From: Apiospora phragmitis
Taxonomy: Eukaryota; Ascomycota; Sordariomycetes; Amphisphaeriales; Apiosporaceae
DNA: 64,000 nucleotides
Reading direction: 5' to 3'
Assembly (NCBI GenBank): GCA_038363925.1
Contig: JAQQWL010000015.1
Coordinates: 1,488,001 to 1,552,000 of the forward strand
How positions within the stretch are numbered: position 1 is the first letter of the stretch; each line of letters starts with the position of its first letter. This document shows positions 21,193 through 34,664 of the stretch, piece after piece. The notes under the pieces were generated by a model that was not told the DNA's origin, did not search any database, and worked only from the letters and a program-made list of their open reading frames with translations. The translations under genes and the position numbers were made by a program.

Positions 21193-23662
21193 CTAGAACC
21201 AGCCGTTGATGTTCATTACATTAACCCCAAACCCCGGTGCCGCCGTCCTGTAGTCGGACATTTCAGCGGCGCTACCCCCAAACATGTCCCACGTCGCCGT
21301 GCTCTGGGGTTCGACGTATCCTAGTAGCTGATCCCATCGCATGTCTATCCCGTTCGATGGCACATGGACGCTATCCGGCTCCACGTCGTGTTCGCTCGGC
21401 TCTTCTCTCTTGGCGTCATGCGAGCCCACGAGGTTTTCTAACGCCGAGATGTAATAGGGAGTCACCGGTGGAATTCCCGTCGACTCATGTATCTTCTCCG
21501 CTCTTCTCCTCCATGCCCTGACGACGAAGATGGCAACGTCGGCAGATGATTTAATCGACAGGTCCATCAACTCCACATGGAAATGATAACACTTCTCAAC
21601 CACAACCCATGCCCTCTCGACAAGCGGGCCACTTGTCCGGTTCATCAGCTGACCGATCATGTACTGGAATACTTCGACTTGGAAATGGGCCTTGATGAAC
21701 CATTGGAAGTTGGCCCCTACATCCACCATTTCGACTATGTTGTATAAGTGTATCGTGTGTTCGGCAGAACTAACCGAAATTTTGAATAGGTTGTCCTTGG
21801 CGGAGAAGACCTCGGTCCCCCATTCCGGCTGCTGTTGAGGAGGGCATATCATTTCTCGTAGCTTCCCAACGATTTCGTACCTCGTCTCCTTGGCCAGAAC
21901 GTGCACTGGGCCCATGGAAACATCGCAGTATTGGGCCATTATCTCCCCCAGCTTAGCATCCAATTGGTCGACCCGACTCCTGGCTTGTTCGAATACCGCT
22001 GGTGGTACGGACTCCACTCCCGTTTCGTTTTGGAACATGACCTCGTCGAAGCTGGGGAAATCTACGAGCAGCTGCGCCACTTCATAGCAGCTCAGGCAGT
22101 ATACCATGTCTGTAGGACCAGGCCGACTCTCCACCTTGGTCATGGTTGGAAACAGATCTGAATCTGGCAGATTGGCAGGCTTCTTTGTGTCCCAAGAGCG
22201 CGGTACCATCGACTGGCCCAGGCCTGACATTAGGGCGTAGGAAGCATCTAGCAGCACGATCTGCCACCAGATGCGCCGGCGCATTTCGGTGTCGAACGCG
22301 GACAACCCAAGCGCCTCACCGTCTCTGTGGAGACCCATTATCTGAGCGATTCTGACGATGGTGCCATTCAGGATCCATGCCGCATTTCGATCATAGTGTC
22401 CACTTAGAGAGTGCTGGAGGATACGGTCAGCAAATTTGTATCTATGAACAGGCATAATATAACCACTGGTTTACCTGGTATAAGACAAGGGCTTGCAAAG
22501 TTATTAGATCGTACTGCTTGAAGATCTGGATCCGCATAAATGCAAGGCGACAGCCTCGGGAGAAACGAGCCATGGCTTCCTCTCTGCTGTAGCCCAAAAG
22601 CGCAAGACTCTCATGCGGGGACAATGCGGTCGCTCCCAGCACGTAGATAGAAAACATCAGTGCCTCGACCTTCTTGGGTAAGGTATCCCGCTTCGTGGCA
22701 GCTTCCACTAAATAGGGCTGAACTGAAGGCACATGGATGACTTTGGTAAGCGGATTGACCCGGTCCAGGAAGGTCTGCCACAAGCCAAACACGTGGGCGG
22801 GGTCAGGATGCAGGTCCTCCAGGTTTGCATCTGTGCCGTCAGAGAACAGCAAGCCGTTGTTATGATCGGGAGTTTGCGCATCCGCCGGGGTTGAACAGCT
22901 TTCGTCATCCCCAACATCATTGTCCATAATCTCACGCATTGCTTGTAGCTAGAACCGACTTAGTGAACAAACACCAAAGCCGACAGCACCCCAGTGACCA
23001 AAGAGACTTAGATTAGAGGGAAGAGGGAGAGAGGAGTCAGGGCTGGGGGTGCAAGTATCCCAATGACTCACCTCATCGTATACTTCGGCCCACATGAAGC
23101 TATTCATAAATCGCGGGCCACGATCCCCGTGAATGAGCTTTCCTACAGGCCTCATGCTTGTCTCGTCCGGGGCTGGGCCGCTGGTGGCGCCGGCAGGCTT
23201 GGCCGTGGCATATTCCTGCAGCAACTCCTCGCATCTTGCCAATCGCTGTTGCAGGTCGTGGTTGGGCCGCCTCCTTTTTCGAGCGGGAGCTGGCGTACTT
23301 GGTGTACACGTCACACCCGCCTTTATTGCTGTGAGCATTAGGGTCAAGCTTGGAAATCAAGAGGACACGGGCGGAGCGCGCAGTAGATATACAGACCTTA
23401 GTACAGTTGGAGCATGGTGAGTGGCGGTCGCACTTGATCTTTCTGTGCTATGCAGACGAAGAAGGCAGCGCGTCAGCGGGTAATGCTTCAGGGGAAAGGG
23501 CGCATCACGTTTTGCAAAGAGAAGAAGATGTCTTACTTGGCACAGCACACATGCTCTGTAACAGCCAGAGTCCCATTAACGACCTATTCACTCAATCACG
23601 GGTCGGGTACGGTTTGCGACTTACAGTACCCGGGGGGTTTTCCCGGACGGCATCGAAATCAT
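21193..23662 (-). CDS. Zn2Cys6 transcription factor with fungal_trans domain
   Basis: Six exons: 23662-23625, 23555-23537, 23447-23397, 23320-23072, 22948-22475, 22413-21193; 2052 nt, 683 aa, no frame break. The N-terminus carries a binuclear zinc cluster, C15-x2-C18-x6-C25-x5-C31-x2-C34-x6-C41, split over four exons, one of them only 19 nt. A basic linker (PARKRRRPNHD) and a short heptad region (LQQRLARCEELLQEY) follow, suited to DNA contact and dimerisation. Exons 5-6 hold the middle homology region (fungal_trans): NGTIVRIAQIMGLHRDG, then DTEMRRRIWWQIVLLDASYAL. The C-terminal part is unassigned. Nuclear DNA-binding regulator; target genes unknown. The MFS gene 1.6 kb downstream on the same strand is a possible but unproven target. 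Confidence 0.92.
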
Positions 23663-26516
23663 GTCGTTCCCCGCTTCTTGTCATCGACCGCGTGCGTGCG
23701 GGTTGAGGCGAGGCTCACGCAGATTCAACCCCACTTGACCCGATAGAAAGGTGACAGCTGAGCTAATGAGATATGGGTGGGATACTGTCGCACCGGCGGC
23801 GCCTTCGGAACGGGCGGTAGGATACACAGTAAAGGCGAGCACAGCAGATGTCAAGGAATACACACGCGATACCGTTTGGAAAGAGGATTTGCCTGGTGTG
23901 TGTGTGTGTTGGTGTCGAGTGCGGTGAGAGCGGCCTCACAAGTCAAAGCAATAGGTTAGGTTAGCTGGTACGGAGTAGGTCGGTAGTGAGTGTTTGTGTT
24001 TGTGCAAATGTGGGTTGGCGGATTGCGATCAAGCGCTCCTTCTGAAACAGGTGCCAGAAGGTTCTGACCGGATGTCAAGGTTGGATTCGGTCAAACAGGG
24101 AGAAGGGCGCGACGTGTAAAAGTCGAAGTCGCTTGTGAGATCGTAAGATATAATGGATTAAATCCTGGACCAAAAATTGGAATGGGGTGAATTTGTTCGG
24201 GTGTGAGGCATAGGAGGTAGGTAGACCGTAAAAATGAACAACTCAGCAAACCTCGGAGGAAGGGGTGTCAGTCGGTGGTCGTGCTTGGTTTTGTTTAGTC
24301 ATTTACCCCCGTGCCGCGCTGAAGAGTCTTGGGCAGATAGATAATAGATAGATGGAGGATGAGCCGGTGGGCGGGGAGAGAAATGCGAAAGTGAGAAGGG
24401 AGAGAGAGAACCCTACAGCTATAGCATCAACCTCATAAGCCAAATGTCATCATTGCAGCCCGTCCAACTGTGCCTGCCCTTCGGCGACTTTTGTTTCATT
24501 CAACGCCGTTCAACCAAAATGATAACCGTAACCTTACTTACTGTAAGTACCTCTTAAGGCTCGGCCGAAATGGCTTGGCTTTGCTGGATGAACTGGTCCG
24601 GATGGTCGCTTGTAGGCAAAGTTGACCCCCAGGTAGCCTAACCAGCCTGGCTCCTTTGGATAATACCTACCTAGCCTAGGAGGTACCTCATTCCCACCAC
24701 CTACAAGTAAAGCCATCCACCATTATTACGTCTAGTAGTAACGTGGCCCCAGAATATTCGCTTTTGACATTTCGGCATATTTTGTTTCCGATGCAGGAGA
24801 ATAAAAAACCACTGTTGCCTGAATGTCGTGTAATGTAAGCCAGCCAGTTCGGGTGCAACTCACTGGAAATATCGAAAGAATAAAAAACAGCGAGGGCGGC
24901 TTGGCTTGGCTAGCGCTTGCGTAATGTCATCCATATGAAGTACTGCAGTAGGCATAGCCTTTGACCCCCCAGGGCGACTGCCTGCGGAAATGCCACTAAT
25001 CATGTAAGTAATAAAAGGTGTGTACGTACATAGTACTGGGCACCTAATACTTGGGAAACCCCGCGTACCCGAAATCCGTCGTTGAGGCTGAATTGCAGTC
25101 TCGGGTATAAGCCCGAAATCTTCTCGACGCTTCTCGCCGTAATCGTATACCGCCAAGTCCAAATGCGACAGCCGGTATTGATTACATGTAACCTAAGGAG
25201 GGAAGTTGAATGATGGCGTGCATCAGGTCACTAACTGATAGTACGCCGCCGTACACGACCCGGTAGCTTCTTCCCCACTATCCGGCAACTTATGCAAGGG
25301 AAAAGTTCAAATCATGCCTGTGTACTGTAGGTAGATCTAGTCTGCCGGAGTTCATCTCTAACCAAGATCTTGCTGGCTTTTGTATCTCATCCCATCCTGA
25401 CTTCAAACGTTAGGGAGACAGACATTGGCTGTCAGCCTGCCAGCTCATATATCAGACGCCTTTGCAAGTAGAAGCCCCGTATACCGCCTAGTTGTACATG
25501 TAGCCAGTCAGGTTTGCGTGTATTGTATCTGCATTGTATATTCCTATTCCCCGTGTCCTGTCTCATAGGTGTATATAATCATATATGATAAGCACATATA
25601 CAGGTTATATTCTTCGGAAACTGGGAGAACATACTTCAGCTGCATAAAGTACATACTTACCTAATTGAGTAGGTATCGATCAGGTCTCCATCAAAGCTCC
25701 CCGCGGAAACCGTATATACTTCACACGTGCAAAACAGCAAGTCGACTACTACGGTAGAGCAGTCGAGGGGGGCCTTCGAAACACTCCGTCGGCTTGAGTC
25801 CCGCCGACTGTATCTGGCCCAGCTCCAGCCTCGGTGAGCCCCGGCTACGAATCCGGCTGAGCGTCCTTTGTAAAGTGAGGACCACTGAGATTGGGCGATC
25901 TCGGTCGCTATTTATAGGTACGTATGCGTGTAAACTGTAAACGTGGGCCTTAGAAGGCGTCTGTCCCAGGGCTCAGTGTTCAAATAATTGTGTCACGACT
26001 GCGTACCGATCTGCAACCGTCACAGAAGGCAGTAGCATAGAGCACAGGAGGAGCGATACTCATGGAGATGTAGAATATAAGCACAATTGAGATACGAACG
26101 AGAGAGGTTCTCATCAAAGATCTCTAGTTAAAAGTTTGTCTAATTTATTGGTTTTTCGTGACATAAGGGAGCCAGCCTGGCAGCTAGCAACCAACGCCCC
26201 CTTGATTATTGAGCCATCATTTGAGGCTCCTGGCTGTATGTATGTTCATTTCATTGAATAATCGTTCCATCGTTTCACGAAACACATGTCCCGCGTCTAT
26301 ATGCACAGTGGTACTCTTTTGGCCGCTGATGACGCTTAACATCCTCTGCCGATGTTATACATTCCGCCCAAGAAGAGAATCAACCAAGAGCTTGTCGCTC
26401 TATCCCGCTTCGTCTCAGTCGTAATGATGGTGAACTAAGCACGCTTTCCCTCATGGAATAGAGAAAACAGCCACCACCCCCATTTTCTCTCAACTATTAC
26501 ACATCATGGGCTGATT
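23663..26516. other. Long gene-poor intergenic region
   Basis: 2.9 kb between the Zn2Cys6 gene start and the SEC59 stop. The part near 23663-24400 is the regulator's upstream region, with TG-rich and GA-rich tracts; 25300-26450 is AT-richer. No gene, RNA gene or transposon remnant recognised. Confidence 0.45.
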
Positions 26517-29342
26517 TCAGATGGCCATACTCTTGGCACACGTCCACAACACGACGGGAACAACCACATTGTCGTTGCCACCCGTGAGTACCGCCTCCGT
26601 AAGGCTAGCCATGGAGGCGCAGAAGCCAGCCTTGGAGGCCGTCGTTCCTAAACTGTCGAGCTCAGTCGAAGAAGGCCAGCCACCGATGCGAAGCCAGGCA
26701 TGAGCAGCTAACAGGCCCAGAAAAACGGCAAGCGCAAATGCTACGCTTCCCTCCAGGCTCTTTCCGCCGCCCCAAAGCCACTTACGATGACCGTGGCGTC
26801 GGCCAATTAGAGAGGCGGCCGCGTCGCCGAGCCCAACACATATAACACCTGCTACCATGCTGACTTCACGGGTGGGCACCTCCCAGCCCTCCAGATAGCC
26901 CGTGCCGCTACGAGGCAGCGAGCCGAGTGATAACCAAAGTGGTATGGCACAACCAATCAAGAGAAAGATGTGGGAGATGACCACTGGACCTCGAAGGTCG
27001 CGACCATCCACATAGGGAGCAAGGAAGGTTGCCAGGGGCTTGGAGAGCGGCGGAAGTTGACTGGCCCGCAGCAAGTCGAGTAAAAGGAAGATGGCGAGCA
27101 CAATAGACAAGGCCAACCCCACAAAGGTTGGGTCCACGTAGATAGATGGCGCAAACATGGCTACCATCATGAAGTGAAAAACCTTCCGACGTGTGTCCAC
27201 TTCGTAAACGGGCGACAGTCGCAACACGACAATGAGCCCAATAGTAATCACTGCCAGACAGTAAGCGCTGAGCAACAGCCGCGTATTAGCATCACCGATA
27301 ACTGTATGTCGTAAGTGCTGAACCCATCCGCTGTCGAGAGAGCTGAGTTCATCGATGTCAGGACGACTAGGCAGACAAATCCACCACTCCAGATTCCGGC
27401 TAACGACTTCCAGCCGGAATTTGGGCAAGTCGCCAAATAAGTAACCCAAGGCCCATCCTACCGGCTCATAGCTATGCAGTGCGTTCGCCTGTACAAAGTC
27501 CTTGACTCCTATCCATCTGTGGGGCACAAAGACGGAACCTATAATCAGGATGTACACATATAATGCGTATAGCCACTTTCGCCATGTGGCTTGTTCATAT
27601 GTCATAGAGAAGAATGCTCGAACGGATGTAGAAGCGGATCTTTTCTTTCTGCCCGATGGGGTGGTGGGTGTAAGACTTCCTGGGCAAATGCTCGACGCTG
27701 GAGAGTGTATGTCGTCGGGGATGACTTACACCCCATCTAGCATCCAAGGAACCAAAGCGTACTTCCTGCCGCGACGTTGGATCAAAAGCAGGCGCATCAA
27801 GCCCGACGGTACTTGGACCGTTCAGCCCAGCACTTTGGCGTCGTTGGCGGGGCCTCGTTGTGTTTGTTTGGAGGCTTTCACTGTCTTCAGCCTCGTCGAA
27901 TGCCTCACAAGAACTACATGACGAGCTGTCCATGGGTGCATGGAATAGGTCATGACGCACTCTTCTCCACGGCATTAAAGTCGCAAGAAAAGACGATGAT
28001 CGCTTCGATGTGTTCACAACTCGCTTGAAACGCCACTTAGGCACACGCGCCAGCGAAATCCCCCAAGTGATGACGTTTGTCCCCAGAATGAGCAAATCAA
28101 GCCCACCGATCCATAACATTCCCTTGAGAATGACTGCCTGAGGAGACGAAGACAACAAAAGTACGTTGATAAGAGCCACCGACAGGAGCTGAAGCTCAGC
28201 GGTCAGGAGACTCGTGGTTGTCAGAGAATGCAGAGTTTTGCACAAGTGTTGATGCAATGGACAGAGAAGAACCGCAACCTCAGGTAGCAAATTTGCAAGT
28301 TTGGCATTGGGTAGCTCCCCAATAGAACCTGCTGCCCCCTTTAACGGTGTTGTATTGCTGGATAAGAAGAGTGGGATGCACGTCACTAGCCACTGCCAGG
28401 TGTTGCAGGTATGGTCCTGAGATGAGGCGAAGAAAAGGGGCGAGGGGAGGGAACAGAGGGGAGAGCATTATGTTGGGTAGTAGGATAGCCTGATTATCCA
28501 TAGAAATTAAAGAGGATACGAGTAGGGTGATGGCAGGCGGGTATAGAAGCGGAGCAGGGTCGAACGTCGTCGGTATTGATATGGTTTTCCAAGCTGGCGG
28601 CGAACCTAAAGTCGATCTATGTCTATAACCCCAACTTATGAGCCGCAAGGGGTAGAGCAGCACGAGGGTGCCCATGATACCGAGACTTGCGATTAGCTCT
28701 ACAGGGAGGTCAGCAAGTTGCCAGAAGCCACCGTTCATGTCTTTGTCAAGGGATTTTACCTAGCCGCCATTGGTACAGAGCTGGCCGTGACTGTTTATTT
28801 GTATATAGAGCAACTCCAAGGGAGCCCAGTAGCAGGACTTCGGTGAGTCGCCGCACAATCTCCTTGTTGCGCCTCGACATTTCTGAGGAAGTCCGTACGG
28901 TGTTCCCTATCGGCACTTCCTTCTTCAGCGTATGTGTTGTGAACAAGTGCCTCCGGCCATCGTCGTCGAACGGACCCGGCGAGGGAAGAGGGGTGGAGGT
29001 GCCTGATGCTAACTCGTTGCGCCCCCGTAAGCCTTTATGTAGACGTACCCGTGGGGCTGGCAGGCCCTTGAGAAAGTGCTCATCGTCGGCTTCGGTGCCG
29101 CTGTCGCTACTAGGCGACGTGTCGCGCGCGATGGACGGAAAGGTGGTTGCCCATTGTGGGTGGCTGCCCTCTGGGCTGGCGCGGGGAGGGTAGGCGAAGC
29201 TGCCAGAGGGCTCGAGCAACTCGAAGTTTTGGCGAGCATATGGGTGAGGCGACCTAGACTGGAGCCTGAGGATTTCTTGCTCTTCGTTCGAATCGTCTCG
29301 GGGTTCCTGGGCGGCTGTCGAAGGATCAAGCTGCTCTGGCAT
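26517..29342 (-). CDS. SEC59: Dolichol kinase
   Basis: CTP-dependent kinase of the ER membrane that makes dolichyl phosphate, the carrier lipid for N-glycosylation, O-mannosylation and GPI anchors. Exon 1 is 29342-28760 (hydrophilic Ser/Pro-rich N-terminus, then the first helix); exon 2 is 28698-26517, with an intron of 61 nt containing GCTGAC. The C-terminal catalytic part shows RRKVFHF, then the CTP-binding loop CVGLGDAAASLIGRRHGHRK and GGKSLEGS. About a dozen hydrophobic segments are visible. Two one-base surpluses break the frame: near the G/C run 28437-28446, where correction gives a smooth LFFASSQDHTCNTWQWL, and near 27658-27667, where it gives THTPSGRKKRS. With both corrected the gene is exactly 921 codons. 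The middle segment TTTSLLTAELQLLSVALIN is highly typical of the family. Confidence 0.93.
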
Positions 29343-32300
29343 GGCGGGATCGACCCCCGGGGAAGCTAGAGGGTAGACGACAGCAGCGCAATCGAATAAA
29401 TTGGGATTTGTTGAGTATCGATTACACGAATGCCCAGGTACATTACTGAAAGCGCCTCTGGAACAACGATGATGAAGTGGAGGTGTTGGTTTCTGTTGTC
29501 TTCCTTCTAAGAGAGGCCCGGCTAGGAGAGTTCACGTATGGTTCGTTATTCGTAAGTTGGGAAAGCTTGAATTGAATTCACATGCAAATGCAAATGCCAC
29601 TTTCCAGAGCTGTCGTCAGTACAGGAACCTTACTTGGTAAGGTAGCTAAGGATCCAATGGGAATGAGCTAGGCGGTTTCTGTGGCTGGAGCCCCTGGGCA
29701 GATCTCTGAGCCTCAATGCGCCTTACCACAGGAAGGAGGTACTTCTACATATTTCCTGTTCGCATCCCTTGGTGGACTTAGAGAAGAACCGGAAGAGGAG
29801 AAAGTGGGAAGAATCATATTGACTGAATTAAGGTACATTTCGTCTTCAAATTCACCATGCAAATGTCGCAGCTACCTTGAAGAGACTGATATCTAGCCAT
29901 CAACAACTGGAAGCAACCGCCAAGGTCTACTCCAAATATGTCCAATTCAAGCTCGGCGACACTATATCCAATGGAAATCGCAGCTCCTGAGGTTGATCCA
30001 GGTAGAACCTATAATAGCTGAAATATTGAGCCCGAAGATGCTTTAAATACGATGAGCAGATGTGGGAGCTCCTGGTGATATTTTTATGTAGTGCGACGGA
30101 GTTAGCTTTCTTGCAAGAGCGCTCCCAAGCCGTTCCTGGCCAATCACAACCTTATGTATGTGTGGTTTTCGAGGCACTAAAAATAGAAGACGCATGATTC
30201 AGCGCGGGAGTTGATCGCTGTGACTGCCAGCTTACCAGCCGCCAGACAGCCTTACCTTTCAAATAGGTTAGGTTGTGTGGTGACTTGGCAGGAGGCCCTA
30301 CCGAGCCTACTTGACAGCCTCAGCTTCACCCGAGGATTGACCTGCAACTTATGTAGGTATCTGCCATGAACAGTTGACAGTGAATTCGAGACAGATTGGG
30401 TTGAAGACGAATACCAGAGTTGGTTGTTCACTCTGTTCTTCCTGGTTTCAGGTGTCTAAACATCCAGTCGATCATCAAACATCCGATATCGTGAACGACA
30501 ACCTCTTACCGAAGCAAAGGTCTCAGGTCAACCGCTGGTCAATTGATGAATGCGGGGTGCAAAGGATACTCGCCATAGGTAGAGTAGAGGAGTAGGGGGA
30601 TGCATCTTTTTGTACGAAAAGCTTGTCTGATAGGTTATTGTTGTGAAGTGCAACCTTGCGTTTGAACTTTGTGGCTTCTGGATATCCTGTTTCATGGACT
30701 TGTACGCGATTGCTTGCCAGCAGCTGAGTGGACAGCAATGAGTCTTGGCTGCATGGCGCATGTGTGATCAAATCGCACAGGCAGGGTTGAACCAAAAGTT
30801 GGGGTGGCAAGTGTCGATACGCCGCGCTGAATAACAGCCACTTGCAGCGCGTGCATGGCTTGGTGGAGTGGCGCCAAAAGATACCTCCTCTGGTTGTCTA
30901 GTCACTCCATCATGCGTTGTCATCTGAGATGAGCAGCAGAGAGAGGTCATCATGTCGTAGACGTACGCAAGCAGATACGAAGGCTTGCATCTGGCTCTCC
31001 CAGGACAGTGGTCGAGCTATTGCGCCCATAGAAGAAGACCCTGCAATCTCGCGAGACGGAGTTCTATCTCGGACGAGGTGAAGCCCGGCCGTACACGGCA
31101 AGTTGAAATTCTCGTATTCCGACGTCATCATTGTGAAAAGACAACACCCCCAACACCCCCAATTGGTTTCCTCAGACACGATGTGGAGTGTTGTTGCCCC
31201 CCCCCCTCTCCACCTCGGTCCCAAGCGCGAGAAAGCCGATGATGATTTCACGAACTCCTATCTCGCGGATCAGCATCTGGCCAAAGCTAGAAAAATCGTA
31301 GTGCGTAGCCCGCGGCTCTTACAAGCCGTACGAGCCGCATACACATTAGACACCGAGGCTGAGCAACGCCAATGTCAAGTAGCATACATGCCATCATACC
31401 TTTGCCAGAACTTGGCAAACTCACTATGCGATCGTCCAATAGGAACTTAGGGTGGGTGTCTCGAACATTGCTCGTATGTAACGGTTATCTAGCCACAAGA
31501 CGCCTCTACTGTACTGAGATGTTCGCGAAGACTACAAACATGTAGGTTCATCAAGACGTGTCGACATACCTGATACCCTTGGTGAACAAGAAGCTGTGTC
31601 AGGGGTGGTACATAGCCCCGGGTAGCTGTGGAATCGCCAGAATCTAGGCAGGTCGTATCGGATGAAAGCGGCGAAGCAGTTGTTAACGGTGCCACGGTGA
31701 GATGTGGATAGCATCCTGCATATCACCCTTGTCCTGGGCAGAGGCCAGTCTCCACGGAACTGATGCCCGGGCCCAACCTCTTTTTTTCGTGCCGTGGTCG
31801 TACACCCCAACACTCCACGCTGCCACGAGTTTTTCACATTGGACTGGACTGGACTGGATACAACGGCCCATCGCTAGGCTGCCAGAATCCCACTTTGCTA
31901 AGAAGCAGGGGTCCTTCTGTGACGATCAGTAGTCGTAGCCATGCTGTGTTTCGGGTTTTCAGGATGACGGCTGAACTTCTCTATCTCTCCATCTGTCGAT
32001 CTAGTCGTATTTTACCTTTGGGGGGATGGCATCCACTAACAACTGTCGTGTTGATTATTGAAAAGACCCGAACGTCCTCTTCACCCGCAAGTGCTTCTGG
32101 CTTCTTGTCTTTCTCGCCACTTCCGGCAAATCGGTACACTCTTATATTAGCTCCTAATCAACTGGTGAACCGGCTTATACACCCGTTCCGTACTAATACT
32201 AGTCGCGCTGCCCCCTCATCCTGCACTACGACCACAGTCCCTCGCGCAGTTCAGCACTCCTTGATGCCATAGGGATAGCCGACTGAGCCACTCGTTTTTT

Positions 32301-32519
32301 ATTCCGTTCTTCCCTCGCTTTCGGCAGCTATAGCTCTGCATTAGCCCCCGCGGCTTATCTCGGACTGGGGACATATATCTCACACCACTTCCTCTCTTTC
32401 GAATATTACTTACAATGGCTCCAATGGATCTGCCAGTGTATCGGGACGAGAAGGCATGTCTGACTCCCGAACCGAGAGCGAATTCAGTCACAAACCCGGC
32501 CTCTTGCAAGACACAAAGG
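29343..32519. other. Long gene-poor intergenic region
   Basis: 3.2 kb between divergent genes (SEC59 and a GPI-type protein). Contains a short GGACT pentamer run at 31841-31858. ORFs at 30523-31840 on both strands are short and unsupported. The last few hundred bases are the pyrimidine-rich promoter of the plus-strand gene. Confidence 0.45.
31841..31858. repeat. GGACT pentanucleotide run
   Basis: Three and a half tandem GGACT units. Confidence 0.9.
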
Positions 32520-33905
32520 ATGTCTTCTACTCGCAAATGCTGCCTCGGGCTGCTTCTCGTCCTCTCCGTGACACTGGGGTTGGTGACTGCTGCTATCCCG
32601 GGAGCCCGTAACAACCCGACAGAAGGACAAGGACAAGCGATCGTTGATGGACATAACTCCGGCATTTCGAAAGGTTTGGGCTCGGCGTCGCCGGATACGT
32701 TGCACAGGCTTTCGCACAAGTGCTTCCCCGGCTCCTTCCAACATGGCGTCTTCTCGTCGGACGAGGAAACCGTTGAAGCTCTCCAGTCCCACGATGCGAC
32801 CATTGCAAGTTCCATCGTTGAGCTGGCGAGGCGTCAGAACGACAACGCCACGGCAAGCGGGGACGCCACTGTCACATCCGTAGAGTCTGTAGGGACGACT
32901 CAGACGGACACGGTCACCCAAACCCCGGATTCTTCTCCGGCGTCAAAGCCCGACAGACCAGTGCTGCCCCTGAAACAACAACGGCAGCCCCCCCAACGAC
33001 GACCAAGGCCCCGGGAACGACGGCAAAGCCCACGGAGCAGACGACAACGGCACAGCCACCGTCGCCGTCTCCATCAGACAACAAGCCGACGACGACCGCA
33101 CAGCCGCCAACCGCGGAATCTTCGCCTACCAAGCCCGCGGACACCCCCGGGACAACCACGACAGCCAACCCGCCCACCACTAACCAGTTTGAGACGACGA
33201 CTGCCGGAACCACGGAGACTGCTGGGACGACGGAAATTGCTAAGACGACGGAAGACGAGCAAAGCTGACAAGCCTGGTACGTCCGCTGAGCCTACTTCGG
33301 AACCTCCGCCGGTGACTAAGGTCGTCACTTCTGTCATTTCTCCGACGGCGGCGCCTCCTATCACAATCACCACTACCCAAGAAGCACCTCCTGTCTCTTT
33401 CTACCCCCAAAACGTCTATCTCCTACTCCAACTCCAGAAAGCCTCCCACTCAAGAAACCACGCAAGAAACTTCTACTGCTCAGGGTACGTCACACCGCAC
33501 TTGGACGTTCTTGTACTGTCTTTGGTTTTCTTTTCATGTCCTTTTGTGGCGTGCCCTTTTCTTTCCCGCCCCTTATCATGTCACTCCTTCATGACACAAG
33601 TTCGCTACTTCGTATCCGTATAACTTTACTAACTTGATTTGATAGATACCACCATGGTCACGCAGACGCCCGAGAAGACGCCCACGTCGTCCCGCACTTC
33701 CACATATGTGTCCACGATGCCTGGTGGCGCGGAGACCACCATCACTACCGTGGAAGTGGTCACGGGCGAGGCAGCAGCAGCCACCCCCACCAACGACGGC
33801 AGCGGCGGAGCATTGCAGACCGGGAACCCCGCGCCGTATCACGGGGCACCCATCTACAAAGTCATGGCAGGGGTGGTCGCTGTCGGCGGCGTTTTCCTGG
33901 TATAG
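32520..33905 (+). CDS. Secreted Thr/Pro-rich protein with GPI-type C-terminus
   Basis: ATG at 32520 gives a signal peptide (MSSTRKCCLGLLLVLSVTLG); an in-frame ATG at 32415 would bury it, so 32520 is preferred. A roughly 110-residue hydrophilic region follows, then a long Thr/Pro/Ala-rich mucin-like stretch, suited to O-mannosylation. An intron (33485-33645, GTACGT...GATAG) leads to the last exon 33646-33905. That exon ends in a Thr/Ser-rich linker and the hydrophobic tail YKVMAGVVAVGGVFLV, as in GPI-anchored wall proteins. The reading frame changes three times in exon 1 (near 32950, 33265 and 33395), each by one base; together they bring exon 1 into phase with exon 2 and give 408 codons. Low-complexity coding sequence makes the exact break points uncertain. 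Probable cell-wall or surface protein of unknown role. Confidence 0.7.
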
Positions 33906-34664
33906 TAGGAGTGAGAACACACAGGGAGCCAACAACGCACACGCATACGCACTGAAGATTTTACGGCCACAAAGATGCGAACAAAAATATCACTTTAATA
34001 CGGCGTTAATTATAGAGGGCGATACACACTTCCAGAGAGCATTTACACTAGCGTCAGCATTTGCATTGCATATGGAGCATTTGATGGCATACACATTCCT
34101 TTAAGTATCAACTGGGAGTTATATATCAGTTGGGATATAAAAAGCGTTCATGGGCCCGATCGATTTGATGGATCTGGGCAAAAGAAGACAAAGGGGCATA
34201 TTATGGAGATATACGACCACGAAGCCCTCCAGTCATTTGCGACGTTGGCATTTGGTAAACATAGAGTGAATAAATATACCTTAATGTACCTCTATGAGCC
34301 CTTGATAATATATAAAATACCCGGCAAGCATGCAGCGGAGTTTGTCTCAGAAGTCCAGGTCACAACAAAGCAGAAGGCTAGCGGCAAGAACGTGGCCAAG
34401 ATGAGGATGTTGATTTTGTAATTTCGCTAAAGGGGCTTCGTGCAAAGTGGAGGGACTACGCCAATCTGTCTTCTAGCGACTCTAATTTCTACTGCCAGCC
34501 TCCCAAAACGTCAAGAAAGGGGTATATTTCCCACCATAAAAACAAATACATAGACCAAACCGATACCAAGAGACTCCGTTCGTCGAACAAAACCACGCTA
34601 AACGATTGGGATATATACAACAGCGATAAATGCGCCAAGAAGAAGCTGTGCTGACGCGCACAAC
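33906..34664. other. Intergenic between convergent genes
   Basis: AT-rich spacer holding the 3' ends of the GPI-type gene and of the FAM32A-like gene. A 72-codon ORF at 34203-34421 lacks supporting features. Confidence 0.45.

Noticed and set aside
17281..23662. Secondary-metabolite cluster around the MFS exporter and Zn2Cys6 regulator
   Set aside because: No synthase, terpene cyclase or tailoring enzyme within the window on either side.
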